Shown here piece by piece: positions 14,368 through 23,157 of a stretch of 47,472 nucleotides of DNA. Where the stretch lies: NCBI GenBank assembly GCA_944325345.1, contig CALUZV010000027.1, forward strand, positions 1 to 47,472, given 5' to 3'. A program made the position numbers and the translations under genes. Origin of the DNA: an uncultured Parabacteroides sp. (GTDB lineage Bacteria; Bacteroidota; Bacteroidia; Bacteroidales; Tannerellaceae). The notes beneath the pieces were generated by a model. It was not told the DNA's origin and made no database searches. It was given only the letters and a program-made list of their open reading frames with translations. Position 1 is the stretch's first letter; each line of letters begins with the position of its first letter.

Positions 14368-16122
14368 ATGAGCAAAGAAAAATTTTATACTACAGAGCGG
14401 AATGTTCAAATTGTATTGTCTTTGTTAAAGGCAAATGGAATAAAGAAAATAATTGCATCTCCGGGAACAACGAATTATACGTTGGTCGGTAGTGTCCAAA
14501 ATGATCCCTATTTTGAAGTGTATTCTTCTGTTGATGAGCGATCTGCTGCATATATGGCTTGTGGAATGGCTGCTGAGAGTGGGGAACCGGTTGTGCTTTC
14601 TTGCACTGGAGCAACAGCTTCACGCGACTATTATCCAGGTATGACAGAAGCTTTTTATCGGAAGTTGCCGGTACTTGCGATTACTTCACATCAAGGAGCA
14701 GATAGGATTGGTCAATTAGTGCCTCAAATTATAGATCGTCGGAATCGTCCTTATGATATAGCAAAATATTCTGTAGAACTTCCTATAATCAAAGAAGACA
14801 GAGATGAAAGTTATGTAACGATGGAAGCCAATAAAGCTATTCTTGAATTGCGTAGGAATGGTGGTGGACCGGTGCATATTAATTTAATCACGACCTATAG
14901 CAGAGATTTTTCAGTTCGTGAATTGTCTCCGGTTCGTGCTATGCGGAGGTTTCAAGCCTGGGAGAAGCTGCCGGATATGCCTAAGGGAAAGATTGCTGTT
15001 TATGTCGGTTCGCATAATCGTTTTTCCGAGAAGCAGATGCAGGCAATCGACCGATTTTGCGCAACTCACGATGCGTTAGTTATTTGCGACCATACCAGTG
15101 GATACTATGGAAAGTATAAATTGCTTCCGACTTTGGTTCAGTTGCAAACAAATGCGGTTTCTCCATTTCCAACCTTGGATTTGATGATTCATATCGGGGA
15201 AGTATCAGCGGCGACATTTGCTGGGACGATACCGACAAAAGAAATATGGCGAGTAAGCGAAGACGGCGAACTGCGCGACCCGTTTAAGAAATTGACGACA
15301 GTTTTTCAGATGTCGGAAGAATCCTTTTTCCTTCATTACAGCAAAGAAGGAGGGAAGCATCATGAGTTTATAGACCATTGCAAAGAACTGTTTGACAGTA
15401 TTTATTCCGGAATACCGGAATTGCCATTCAGCAATATATGGACAGCCATGCAACTCTCTTCCCGTTTACCGAAAGGCGCGTTGTTCCACATGGGCGTTTC
15501 CAATACCCGCCGTTCTTGGAACATGTTCCATTTGCCGGAAGGAGTGGAATCGGCCTGCAATGTAGGATGTTGTGGAATAGACGGCTGTGTAAGTTCCTTG
15601 ATTGGAGCGTCCTTGGTAAATCCCAATCGTTTGTGCTTTGGCGTAGTAGGCGACTTGACCTTCTTCTATGATTTGAACTCCCTTGGAAATCATCATATCG
15701 GGAAGAATCTGCGACTTATGCTTATTAATAATGGAGTAGGCGCAGAATTCCGTTTAAGTACTCATCCATGTAGTGCTTTTGGTGAAGATGCTAATAGGTA
15801 TATGGCTGCAGGCGGGCACTTTGGCAATAAGTCCCACGAATTAGTAAAGCACTATGCAGAAGATTTAGGTTTCCATTATCTATCAGCCAATAACAAAGAA
15901 GAATTCTTAGAGGCATTGAAAGAGTTTGCCAGTCCGGAATTATCAGATAAGTCGATGATATTGGAAGTGTTTACACGGCATGAGGATGAGAGCGAGGCGC
16001 TGACGAGGATGAGCAATATAGAAGTGGATGCGGTGGTGAAGGCGAAGGCGTCGCTGAAGAATGCGGTAAAGAGTATGCTGAGTAGCGAGGCGAAGGCGAT
16101 GATAAAGAAGGTTATTAAGTAG
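14368..16122 (+). CDS. Thiamine-diphosphate-dependent enzyme, MenD/acetolactate-synthase-like
   Basis: ThDP enzyme of 584 aa. VDERSAAYMACGMA contains Glu57, the conserved residue that activates the cofactor, in the DERSA form typical of MenD. The C-terminal cofactor motif begins GDLTFFYDLNSLG (428-440) and ends with INNG near 453-456; the third motif position is Leu-Thr where many families have Gly/Ala-Ser. N-terminal Pyr, central and C-terminal PP domains are all present. No menaquinone genes surround it, so it is not taken as menD; a role in decarboxylating or adding a carbon unit to a capsule sugar is inferred. The last third is more GC-rich than its neighbours. Confidence 0.8.
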   Translation: MSKEKFYTTERNVQIVLSLLKANGIKKIIASPGTTNYTLVGSVQNDPYFEVYSSVDERSAAYMACGMAAESGEPVVLSCTGATASRDYYPGMTEAFYRKLPVLAITSHQGADRIGQLVPQIIDRRNRPYDIAKYSVELPIIKEDRDESYVTMEANKAILELRRNGGGPVHINLITTYSRDFSVRELSPVRAMRRFQAWEKLPDMPKGKIAVYVGSHNRFSEKQMQAIDRFCATHDALVICDHTSGYYGKYKLLPTLVQLQTNAVSPFPTLDLMIHIGEVSAATFAGTIPTKEIWRVSEDGELRDPFKKLTTVFQMSEESFFLHYSKEGGKHHEFIDHCKELFDSIYSGIPELPFSNIWTAMQLSSRLPKGALFHMGVSNTRRSWNMFHLPEGVESACNVGCCGIDGCVSSLIGASLVNPNRLCFGVVGDLTFFYDLNSLGNHHIGKNLRLMLINNGVGAEFRLSTHPCSAFGEDANRYMAAGGHFGNKSHELVKHYAEDLGFHYLSANNKEEFLEALKEFASPELSDKSMILEVFTRHEDESEALTRMSNIEVDAVVKAKASLKNAVKSMLSSEAKAMIKKVIK

Positions 16123-16133
16123 AGGATTAGAGG

Positions 16134-17243
16134 ATGAAGATTGGGATATTGACATTCCATAGAGCTATTAATTATGGAGCTTTTCTACAGGCCTTTGCTT
16201 TAAAACACTATTTAGAGGGATTAGGTCATCATGTGGAGATAGTCGATTATTGGCCAGCCGGACACGCGAATGTATATAAATTGCTTAATCTGGATTGGAA
16301 GCATCAGAGTTTTGTGAAAATTTTGAAGGCTTTGATATCTTTTGCGTTAGGATATTCTCGAAGGAAAAAGCGCAAAGATAAAATGGAATATTTAGTTCAG
16401 AAGTATTTTAATTTGTCATTATCTCCAAAGTATGAAAAGCCAGAGGATTTATCTTCTCTCGATTATGATTGCGTTGTCTATGGAAGCGATCAGATATGGT
16501 GGAAATCGACTATACCCGGATATGAAGGGTTTGATCCTGTATATTGGGGAGAATACGTTAATCCTAAGATTAAGAAAGTAGCTTATGCTCCGAGTATGGG
16601 AATAATTGACCTTACACAAGATGACAAATTGCAAATACAGAAGTGGCTGAAGAATTTTAATTCTATCTCTGTTCGGGAAACAGAATTATGTCAAGCAATT
16701 CAAGGATTGACCGACAAGAATATTTCAGTCGTTCTCGATCCTGTATTTTTATTGTCAAAAGAAGAATGGGAGAAATATTGTGTTCCTATAAATAGGTCTA
16801 AATATATATTGTATTATAATTTGTTGCCATCAAAAGAGGCTGATGAATTTCTGAAGCGATTACAGGATAAATGGGGGTATGATGTCATAGAAATAACTGG
16901 AAGCGTTAATTTCCGAAAGATAGGAAAGCATTACATTCAGACTGCAAATGCATTTGAATTTATTTCATATATAAAGAATGCAGAATTTGTAGTAACTTCT
17001 TCTTTTCATGGTACGGCATTTTCGATTTTGTTTGAGAAACAATTCTATGCAGTAGGGATGGGGAAGAAAGTTGGAAGGGTGAAATCATTGCTTTCTCAAT
17101 TGGATATGGAAGATAGATTGATGGGAAATTTATCTGCAGATTCGTTGAATTATAATTGTATAATTTGGAAACTCAATAGTTTGACTCTGCAATCAATATC
17201 TAGTCTAAATAATTTTTTATGTACGGAACGTGTGTTGGAATAA
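16134..17243 (+). CDS. Polysaccharide pyruvyl transferase family protein
   Basis: PF04230-type protein of 369 aa, expected to place a pyruvate ketal (from phosphoenolpyruvate) on a capsule sugar. It starts with KIGILTFHRAINYGAFLQA, the usual N-terminal signature, and has VVYGSDQIWW near residue 115, YAPSMG, SVRE and the late SSFHGTAFSILF motif. All are present and in order. Its 3' end overlaps the polymerase gene by 25 bases. Pyruvylation would add negative charge to the capsule. Some members of this family act on other polysaccharide acceptors, so the exact reaction is not certain. Confidence 0.88.
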   Translation: MKIGILTFHRAINYGAFLQAFALKHYLEGLGHHVEIVDYWPAGHANVYKLLNLDWKHQSFVKILKALISFALGYSRRKKRKDKMEYLVQKYFNLSLSPKYEKPEDLSSLDYDCVVYGSDQIWWKSTIPGYEGFDPVYWGEYVNPKIKKVAYAPSMGIIDLTQDDKLQIQKWLKNFNSISVRETELCQAIQGLTDKNISVVLDPVFLLSKEEWEKYCVPINRSKYILYYNLLPSKEADEFLKRLQDKWGYDVIEITGSVNFRKIGKHYIQTANAFEFISYIKNAEFVVTSSFHGTAFSILFEKQFYAVGMGKKVGRVKSLLSQLDMEDRLMGNLSADSLNYNCIIWKLNSLTLQSISSLNNFLCTERVLE

Positions 17244-18490
17244 ATTCTGGTAAGCGGAATATATATGACTATTTGATTATTATAACGATTGCTTCTGTCA
17301 TTTTTGCTGGAGAAACTTTTGGAGTGTTTACACCTATTCGGTTAATAGGATTTGTTTTCTCACTATACTTTATACCTGTTTTAATTAAAAATGTAAATGT
17401 GCTTTTACGGCAATATCGAAATTTATTTATTTTTATTGCGCTATTTATTTTCTACTCTTTACTGTCAGTGCTATGGATTGTTGATATGAAGCAGTATTTT
17501 ATAGATGCTCTATCTGCATATTGCTATATATTTGATCTTGTCTTGATATTGTATTGTTCTAGATATGCAAGGAAACCTTTAGATTCTATAATATTAGCCT
17601 GGATTATTTTTGCTTTGTTGAACTTGTCTTGTTCTTTTTGGGAAATTACAACAGGAAATCATTTTTCTTCAGGTAGTTTTCAGGCGGAAGAGATGATGAA
17701 AAGTGTGGCGGGAATATATACTTTTCGTGTGTATTCAGCGGTTACTTATGGTAATTACAACTCATTATCAATAGTCTTGTGTTTGATTTTGTTGTTTATT
17801 CTTTTGTATATTTATCAGAGACGTAGTTTTGCTTCACAACTATTTGCGATAGCACTGATTCTATGTATTTCTTTTGTTTTGTTTGTTAATACATCAAGGG
17901 GCTCGTTAGTTTGTTTGCTATTATTTATGATTCCTTTATTTTATGTTTTGAAGCGAAATCGTAAAATGAAATATCTTATGCTGATATTCTTGTTGGCTTT
18001 GATATACTATTTGTGGAATGAATATTCGGATTACCTGTTGTTTTTAATTGATCGAAAAGTTGAGGCTCGTTCTGGTGCGTCAGGTGATCCCAGATGGATT
18101 TTATGGAAAGGTGGTTTTGATATTGCAGAAAACTGGTTGTTTTTTGGCTCTGGTGCAGGAAGTATGATTTATGAATATACAAGGGCAAATATATTTATTC
18201 GTTATGCTCATAATTTGTTTTTGCAAATGTTGATTGAGTATGGTCTTGTGATTACAACTTTTTTTGCTGTTTCCTGCATTCTGTTGATATATGAAACATT
18301 AAGGTCATCTGATATGATACTTAAAATAATAGGACTGTATTTGTTGATATGTTGGCCTGTATTGACCATTATAGATGAAAATTATATGAAACCAATTCAT
18401 TGGATATTTTTTGCATCGATATATAGCATATATTATAATAGAAAAAGTATATATAATGGACAAGCTACTTTTTTTTCACCCTCGAAATGA
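17219..18490 (+). CDS. wzy: Wzy-like O-antigen/capsule polymerase
   Basis: Membrane protein of 423 aa with about 10-12 hydrophobic helices and one large periplasmic loop around residues 285-325. That loop contains RSGASGDPRWILWKGGF and FGSGAG, the arginine/glycine-rich pattern typical of Wzy/WaaL-like enzymes. It would join lipid-linked repeat units after Wzx flips them. The gene overlaps both neighbours (25 bases with the pyruvyl transferase, 35 with the next glycosyltransferase), showing tight operon packing. The identity of the linkage cannot be inferred. Confidence 0.88.
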   Translation: MYGTCVGINSGKRNIYDYLIIITIASVIFAGETFGVFTPIRLIGFVFSLYFIPVLIKNVNVLLRQYRNLFIFIALFIFYSLLSVLWIVDMKQYFIDALSAYCYIFDLVLILYCSRYARKPLDSIILAWIIFALLNLSCSFWEITTGNHFSSGSFQAEEMMKSVAGIYTFRVYSAVTYGNYNSLSIVLCLILLFILLYIYQRRSFASQLFAIALILCISFVLFVNTSRGSLVCLLLFMIPLFYVLKRNRKMKYLMLIFLLALIYYLWNEYSDYLLFLIDRKVEARSGASGDPRWILWKGGFDIAENWLFFGSGAGSMIYEYTRANIFIRYAHNLFLQMLIEYGLVITTFFAVSCILLIYETLRSSDMILKIIGLYLLICWPVLTIIDENYMKPIHWIFFASIYSIYYNRKSIYNGQATFFSPSK

Positions 18491-19484
18491 TTATACAGGA
18501 AGTACACGAGTCTTGGCGAATATTCTTGAAATGGAATATTTTAATCAACAGGTATTTGTGGTTGTAAATAATGTAGAGAAAGGATTCTTATCTCAATTAT
18601 CTAACGTGAAAATAATTCCTATATACTATCCTTTGTATAAAGGAAATCGGATTTTTCTTATTACTCCGATATTATGGCGAATTCATGCATTCTACTTAGC
18701 TTTTAAATATTCTTTCAAGGTTGATACATTTTATATTAATACGATTGTTCCGTATTATGCAGCAATAATTGGAACTATTAGGCGAAAAAAGATTATATAT
18801 CATATTCATGAAAAGTTTGTAGTTAAGAACTGCCATACTAAAGTAGCAGAATGGGTTTTTAATCATACGAAAGCTACTCGTATATTTGTTTCTAAGTATT
18901 TGGAGAAACAATATCCTGTTAGGAAAGGGTGTCCTTCTATAGTTAAGTATAATACATTGCCTAAGTCCTTTTTGGATAAAGTTAATGTGGTTCCCATCGA
19001 AGAGCGACATCGAAATACAATTATAATGATTGCTTCATTGTCAAAAGTAAAAGGCTTATTTACTTATGTCGATGTTGCTCGTAAAATGCCTGATTATCGA
19101 TTTGTCTTAATCTTGAGTGCAAACAAGGAGAAAATTGAAAACTTTTTTGTCGAAACTTTACCTAATAATCTGACGATATATCCTTCACAGAGTGATATAC
19201 ATCCATTACTTCGGAAGGCAGATTTGATGTTGAATCTTTCTATACCTTCTTTATGGATTGAAACATTTGGAATGACAATATTGGAAGCGATGGCATACGG
19301 TATTCCTTCGATTGTTCCCAATGTGGGTGGACCTACAGAGTTGATAATTGATGGATATAATGGCTATTGTATAGATGTTACGGATGTTGATGAAATAATA
19401 TTCTCAATAAAAAGGGCTTTGACAGATATTGATTATTGGAGTTTAGTAGAGAATGCATTGAATCGATTTGCTTTATTTTCTTAG
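18456..19484 (+). CDS. Glycosyltransferase family 4 protein
   Basis: Cytoplasmic GT-B glycosyltransferase of 342 aa; ATG 18456 fits the N-terminal strand KLLFFHPRN better than an earlier in-frame ATG lying deeper in wzy. The C-terminal domain has the donor-site signature IETFGMTILEAMAYGIPSI near residues 265-283, then VGGPTELI and DGYNGYCID. This is the GT4 (E-x7-E) class. The protein ends soon after the last helix (ALNRFALFS), a little short for the family, so a few C-terminal residues may have been lost. Sugar specificity unknown. Confidence 0.88.
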   Translation: MDKLLFFHPRNDYTGSTRVLANILEMEYFNQQVFVVVNNVEKGFLSQLSNVKIIPIYYPLYKGNRIFLITPILWRIHAFYLAFKYSFKVDTFYINTIVPYYAAIIGTIRRKKIIYHIHEKFVVKNCHTKVAEWVFNHTKATRIFVSKYLEKQYPVRKGCPSIVKYNTLPKSFLDKVNVVPIEERHRNTIIMIASLSKVKGLFTYVDVARKMPDYRFVLILSANKEKIENFFVETLPNNLTIYPSQSDIHPLLRKADLMLNLSIPSLWIETFGMTILEAMAYGIPSIVPNVGGPTELIIDGYNGYCIDVTDVDEIIFSIKRALTDIDYWSLVENALNRFALFS

Positions 19485-19572
19485 AGATTTGGTTTACATA
19501 TATCATAACTTTTTGTTGAATAATCTGATTGCTTTATTTGTATTACGATAGTTGATTTGTTTTTGTACGAAT

Positions 19573-20484
19573 ATGGATGTATCTATCATTATTGTGAATT
19601 ATAGGACTCTTCCTTTGATTATTAATTGTATTCATTCAATTATAAAGTATACTCGTGATATTGAATATGAAATAATTGTAGTTGATAATCACTCTGAAGA
19701 AAATTTTCAAGAATGTTTACATACTGAATTTGGAGATAAAGTATTTTGTTTGCCTTTATTTGAAAACGTGGGTTTTGGAAGAGCTAATAATGAAGGATTT
19801 AAGGTTTCGAAAGGGCGTAATATTTTTTGCTTAAATCCTGATACAGAATTAATTAATAATGCTGTGAAAATTCTTTCGGATTTATTAGATAGTTATCCAA
19901 ATGTTGGAATATGTGGAGGAAATTTATATAATAGGGGAATGATTCCATGTTTATCATTTCGTAGACTATTCCCTTCTATTATATGGGAAATAGATGCTTG
20001 TTTAGATTATTTGTTAGAGTATTTTTTTTATGGAAAATCTCGTATGCATAATTTCAATTCATCTTTAATTTCTGTCGCTTATATAACTGGTGCAGATTTG
20101 ATGATTAGGAGAAATTTAGTTGAGAAATATGGTTTTTTTGACTCTTCTTTTTTTATGTATTATGAAGATACCGAACTTTGTTATCGTATTCGAAAGAAAC
20201 ATTTTGATATATGTTGTACACCAGAAGCGAAAATTTTTCATTATGAGGGGAAAAGTAGCTCTCATCTAGGACAAAAGGCATTGATGAATTTTGTAGGAAG
20301 AGAGACTTTTTATAGAAAATATTATTCTTCAATTTATATAATGATTGCAGATTTCTTCTTTGCATTAGGAGCTGTACTGCGTATAATCATTCTTATATTT
20401 CGAAAGGATTCAAATGTTGATTATTGGAAAGAAACTTTGAATTTAATTTGGAGGAAATATAAGTCATGTTGTTTTGTGGTATGA
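19573..20484 (+). CDS. Glycosyltransferase family 2 protein (rhamnosyltransferase-like)
   Basis: GT-A enzyme of 303 aa. ATG 19573 gives the family start MDVSIIIVNYRT, so the in-frame ATG 21 bases earlier is less likely. Motifs are EIIVVDNHS, NVGFGRANNEGF, LNPDTEL (the DxD-equivalent), ITGADLMIRR and FFMYYEDTELCYRI, the pattern of WbbL-type rhamnosyltransferases. A hydrophobic C-terminal segment near 255-275 suggests membrane association. With a full dTDP-rhamnose pathway in the locus, it is a good candidate for the rhamnosyltransferase, though the family uses other donors too. Confidence 0.87.
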   Translation: MDVSIIIVNYRTLPLIINCIHSIIKYTRDIEYEIIVVDNHSEENFQECLHTEFGDKVFCLPLFENVGFGRANNEGFKVSKGRNIFCLNPDTELINNAVKILSDLLDSYPNVGICGGNLYNRGMIPCLSFRRLFPSIIWEIDACLDYLLEYFFYGKSRMHNFNSSLISVAYITGADLMIRRNLVEKYGFFDSSFFMYYEDTELCYRIRKKHFDICCTPEAKIFHYEGKSSSHLGQKALMNFVGRETFYRKYYSSIYIMIADFFFALGAVLRIIILIFRKDSNVDYWKETLNLIWRKYKSCCFVV

Positions 20485-20569
20485 TAAATTTTTTTGTTAA
20501 GCATATTTTTTTTGATTTTGAAAAGTGCTAAGTTTATTTTATAAAGACTAATATAAAAACTAGAAGTTT

Positions 20570-21337
20570 ATGATACCGAAAATTATTCATTATTGTTGGT
20601 TGAGTGAAGATGCTTATCCTTCTAAAATACAAGGATGCATCGATAGTTGGAAGGAGAAACTTCCGAATTACAAAATTATGTTATGGGATATAGAACGTAC
20701 TAAAATTTGTGCTTCTCAATGGGTTGATGAGGCATATGCTCAGAAACGATATGCTTTTGCAGCTGATTATATAAGATTTTATGCTCTATATTATTATGGA
20801 GGAATTTATTTAGATTCGGATGTTGAAGTTGTTCGGGATTTTGACGATTTACTACATTTGCCATATTTTGTTGGTTTGGATAGTTTAGGCTATTTTGAAG
20901 CAGCTGTTATTGGGAGTGAACCCAATAACCCTTGGATTAAGCGCTGTTTAGATTATTATATCGGTAGGCATTTTTTGTTGCAAAATGGGAGTTTAGATAC
21001 TATACCGCTTCCGGAAATAATGTATAAACAATTAAATCTTGATTATAAAATTACGTCTATTGCTACCCCGAATTTTACTTATCAAATTGATAATTTTTTA
21101 TATGTTTATCCTTATACATATTTTTCACCAAAGAGGCATGATACAGGGTTAATACACATAGAAAATTGTACTTATACAGTACATCATTATTCGATGTCTT
21201 GGATGCCTTTATATATAAGATTTTTGGTCTCTATAAAACGCCAACTGATGAAATTGATAGGTGTAGAAAATGTGGAGAAAATAATAGTTGCTTTTAATAT
21301 GAGAAAATTGAAGAGTTGGATACTAAGTAGAAAATAA
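20570..21337 (+). CDS. GT32-type glycosyltransferase (DXD sugar-binding region)
   Basis: Protein of 255 aa beginning MIPKIIHYCWLSEDAYP, the standard start of capsule GT32 enzymes related to yeast Och1. The donor/metal site is GGIYLDSDVEVV near residues 78-89, preceded by RYAFAADYIRFYALYYYGG. Near the end, YTVHHYSMSW is also typical of the family. It would add a hexose or a related sugar to the growing lipid-linked unit. An 85-base AT-rich gap separates it from the upstream gene. Confidence 0.9.
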   Translation: MIPKIIHYCWLSEDAYPSKIQGCIDSWKEKLPNYKIMLWDIERTKICASQWVDEAYAQKRYAFAADYIRFYALYYYGGIYLDSDVEVVRDFDDLLHLPYFVGLDSLGYFEAAVIGSEPNNPWIKRCLDYYIGRHFLLQNGSLDTIPLPEIMYKQLNLDYKITSIATPNFTYQIDNFLYVYPYTYFSPKRHDTGLIHIENCTYTVHHYSMSWMPLYIRFLVSIKRQLMKLIGVENVEKIIVAFNMRKLKSWILSRK

Positions 21338-21352
21338 AAATTTATAGCTGAT

Positions 21353-21904
21353 ATGATGCGGGGAGTTAGAAAGATTCTATTTTGTGACAACAGCCTTCGT
21401 GATTTAATAAACTTTCGAGGTGATGTAATAAACAATTATGCGGCAGATGGGTATGATGTTGTATTAGTGGCTCCTTTGAACTGTGAATATAAACCACCAT
21501 ATCCTAATATCCGATATATTCCGGTGGAGTTAAACCGTTCGGGTATGAATCCGTTGAAGGAGTTACTATACATGAGAATGCTTTATCGTATTTATTGCAA
21601 GGAGCGACCTGATTATATATTCCATTATACCATAAAACCTAATATTTATGGTTCGTTAGCAGCTCGTTTATGCGGCATTCCATCGACGGCTATGATAGCT
21701 GGTTTAGGATATGTTTTTAATAATAAGGGCATAGGAAATGCGGTAGCCCGTTGGTTATATCGTTTTGCTATGAGGTTTCCACAGTATATTTTAGTTTTGA
21801 ATCGGTATAATCGAGATGTCGTTATAGAAAAGCGAATAGCGAAACCAAATCAAATTATTTTGTTAGAAGGAGGAGAAGGTATAAATCTTCTTACCTTTGT
21901 ATAG
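21353..21904 (+). pseudogene. N-terminal half of a split GT4 glycosyltransferase
   Basis: Encodes the N-terminal (acceptor) Rossmann domain of a GT4 enzyme: KILFCDNSLRDLINFRGDVI, HYTIKPNIYGSLAARLCG, MIAGLGYVF and ILLEGGEGINL. The coding sense then breaks: after GEGINL it reads LTFV and stops at TAG. Homologues as I recall them continue through about 14 residues into a segment like VFLMIARILYDKGYQEY, which is found 680 bases downstream at 22586. Between the halves lies a DUF559-type endonuclease gene. It is called a pseudogene because a normal GT-B enzyme needs both domains; a two-piece active enzyme is possible. Confidence 0.75.
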
Positions 21905-21925
21905 TATTTATAATATTTATTTTGT

Positions 21926-22582
21926 ATGAAAAGTGATATAGAAAATTTTATGACAGGGCTTCGAGAGAGACCTACTAAGAAACATCCTGAAGAATGCGAC
22001 TATCACATGACTTCAATTTTGAAAAAGTTGTTTCCCAAAAATAAGTGGGCTAATAATGAATATATAGTAGATGAAAGAGATAAGTTTCTTCATACATGCT
22101 TAGGGAAAAAAATTAGACCTGACTTTTTCTGTAGAGAGTTAGGATATGTTGTAGAGATTGACGGTGATTCTAAAAGGAGTAGAGGACATTATTCTAATGC
22201 CTCACAAATAGTCTTAGATGACATGCGGAATGAAGCATATATGAAGGCTGGGTATCATGTTATAAGGATTCCAAGTTGGATTCAACTTGACAAGGATATG
22301 ATAGCGTATTATTTTCATATTTTCTATGATAAAGATTTGTATCCTGCTGTGCATGAACATGGATTTGCGCATCCTGATATAGCTCTTCCTGCTGATTTCT
22401 GTGAATTGGGCATTACTCGTTTTGAAAAGGAACTCTTGGAATATCCGATTTCTGTTAAAAATAAGATTATAGATACGCTTAAAGCAAGAATAGTAAATCT
22501 TGAAAATGAAGGCTATTCCTCTGAAAATGCCAAAAAACTGGTATTGCCGGAAAAGTTGTATTATTTATTAGATATTAAGTAG
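21926..22582 (+). CDS. DUF559/Vsr-like endonuclease inserted into a glycosyltransferase gene
   Basis: Protein of 218 aa with a compact nuclease core: KKIRPDFFCRELGYVVEIDG (PD...ExDG), a later DMRNEAYMKAGYHVIRIP strand-helix element, and charged helices around them. This pattern fits the DUF559/very-short-patch-repair group of PD-(D/E)XK enzymes, which includes EDxHD homing endonucleases. It lies exactly between two halves of one glycosyltransferase, and all three frames are in register, separated only by stop codons. A -7-like TACCTTTG sits near its start. A free-standing homing endonuclease that landed in the gene is the favoured reading; target and activity are unknown. Confidence 0.75.
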   Translation: MKSDIENFMTGLRERPTKKHPEECDYHMTSILKKLFPKNKWANNEYIVDERDKFLHTCLGKKIRPDFFCRELGYVVEIDGDSKRSRGHYSNASQIVLDDMRNEAYMKAGYHVIRIPSWIQLDKDMIAYYFHIFYDKDLYPAVHEHGFAHPDIALPADFCELGITRFEKELLEYPISVKNKIIDTLKARIVNLENEGYSSENAKKLVLPEKLYYLLDIK

Positions 22583-22585
22583 CTT

Positions 22586-23128
22586 GTGAAAACTGTATTT
22601 CTAATGATAGCCCGTATCCTTTATGATAAGGGCTATCAAGAATATGTAGAGGCGGCTCGAATTATCCGAGGGGAGTTCCCGGATGTGGAGTTTTGGTTAT
22701 TGGGTAAGATTGATAATGAATATCCTAATCATGTACCAGAAACGATTGTTCGCCAAGACCATGATTCAGGAGTTATAAACTATCTGGGTTATGTTTCGGA
22801 TGTTCGTTCTATAATCCACAAAGCAGATTGTATAATCCATCCAACCTTTTATAATGAGGGCCTTTCGCGGGTATTGATGGAAGCTATGGCTTTGCGAAAA
22901 CCTATCATTACAACAGATATTCCCGGTTGTCGGGAAACAGTAGAAGAAGGATATAATGGATACCTTGTTCCTTCGAAAGATGTAGATGCTTTAGTTATTG
23001 CCATTAAGCGTTTTTTGTCCTTGACAGAAGAAGAGCGTCTTGCTATGGGGAAGCATGGTAGGGAAAAGGCAGAACGACAATTTGATGTTCGGAAAGTGAT
23101 AGCTATTTATAGAAAAATAACAGGATAA
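22586..23128 (+). pseudogene. C-terminal half of the split GT4 glycosyltransferase
   Basis: Begins at GTG 22586, three bases after the endonuclease stop, and encodes a complete C-terminal GT-B domain of 180 aa: VFLMIARILYDKGYQEYVEA, VEFWLLGKID, IHPTFYNEGLSRVLMEAMAL with the E-x7-E donor motif, and TDIPGCRETVEEGYNGYLVP. It is in the same frame as the endonuclease, so readthrough of the single TAG would fuse them. About 14 linker codons expected between the two glycosyltransferase halves are missing, so simple removal of the insert would not restore a normal gene. Confidence 0.75.
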
Positions 23129-23157
23129 TTAACAGGTTAGTCAATAGTTAATAATAT

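Noticed and set aside
14368..16122. Calling the ThDP enzyme menD
   Set aside because: It has the MenD-like DERSA motif but sits in a capsule locus with no other menaquinone gene, and its cofactor motif differs; a family-level name is safer.
21893..22590. Intein or self-splicing intron in the glycosyltransferase
   Set aside because: In-frame stop codons separate the insert from both halves, so it is not an intein. About 14 host codons are missing at the junction, so exact splicing would not restore the gene, and I see no group I or II core by eye.
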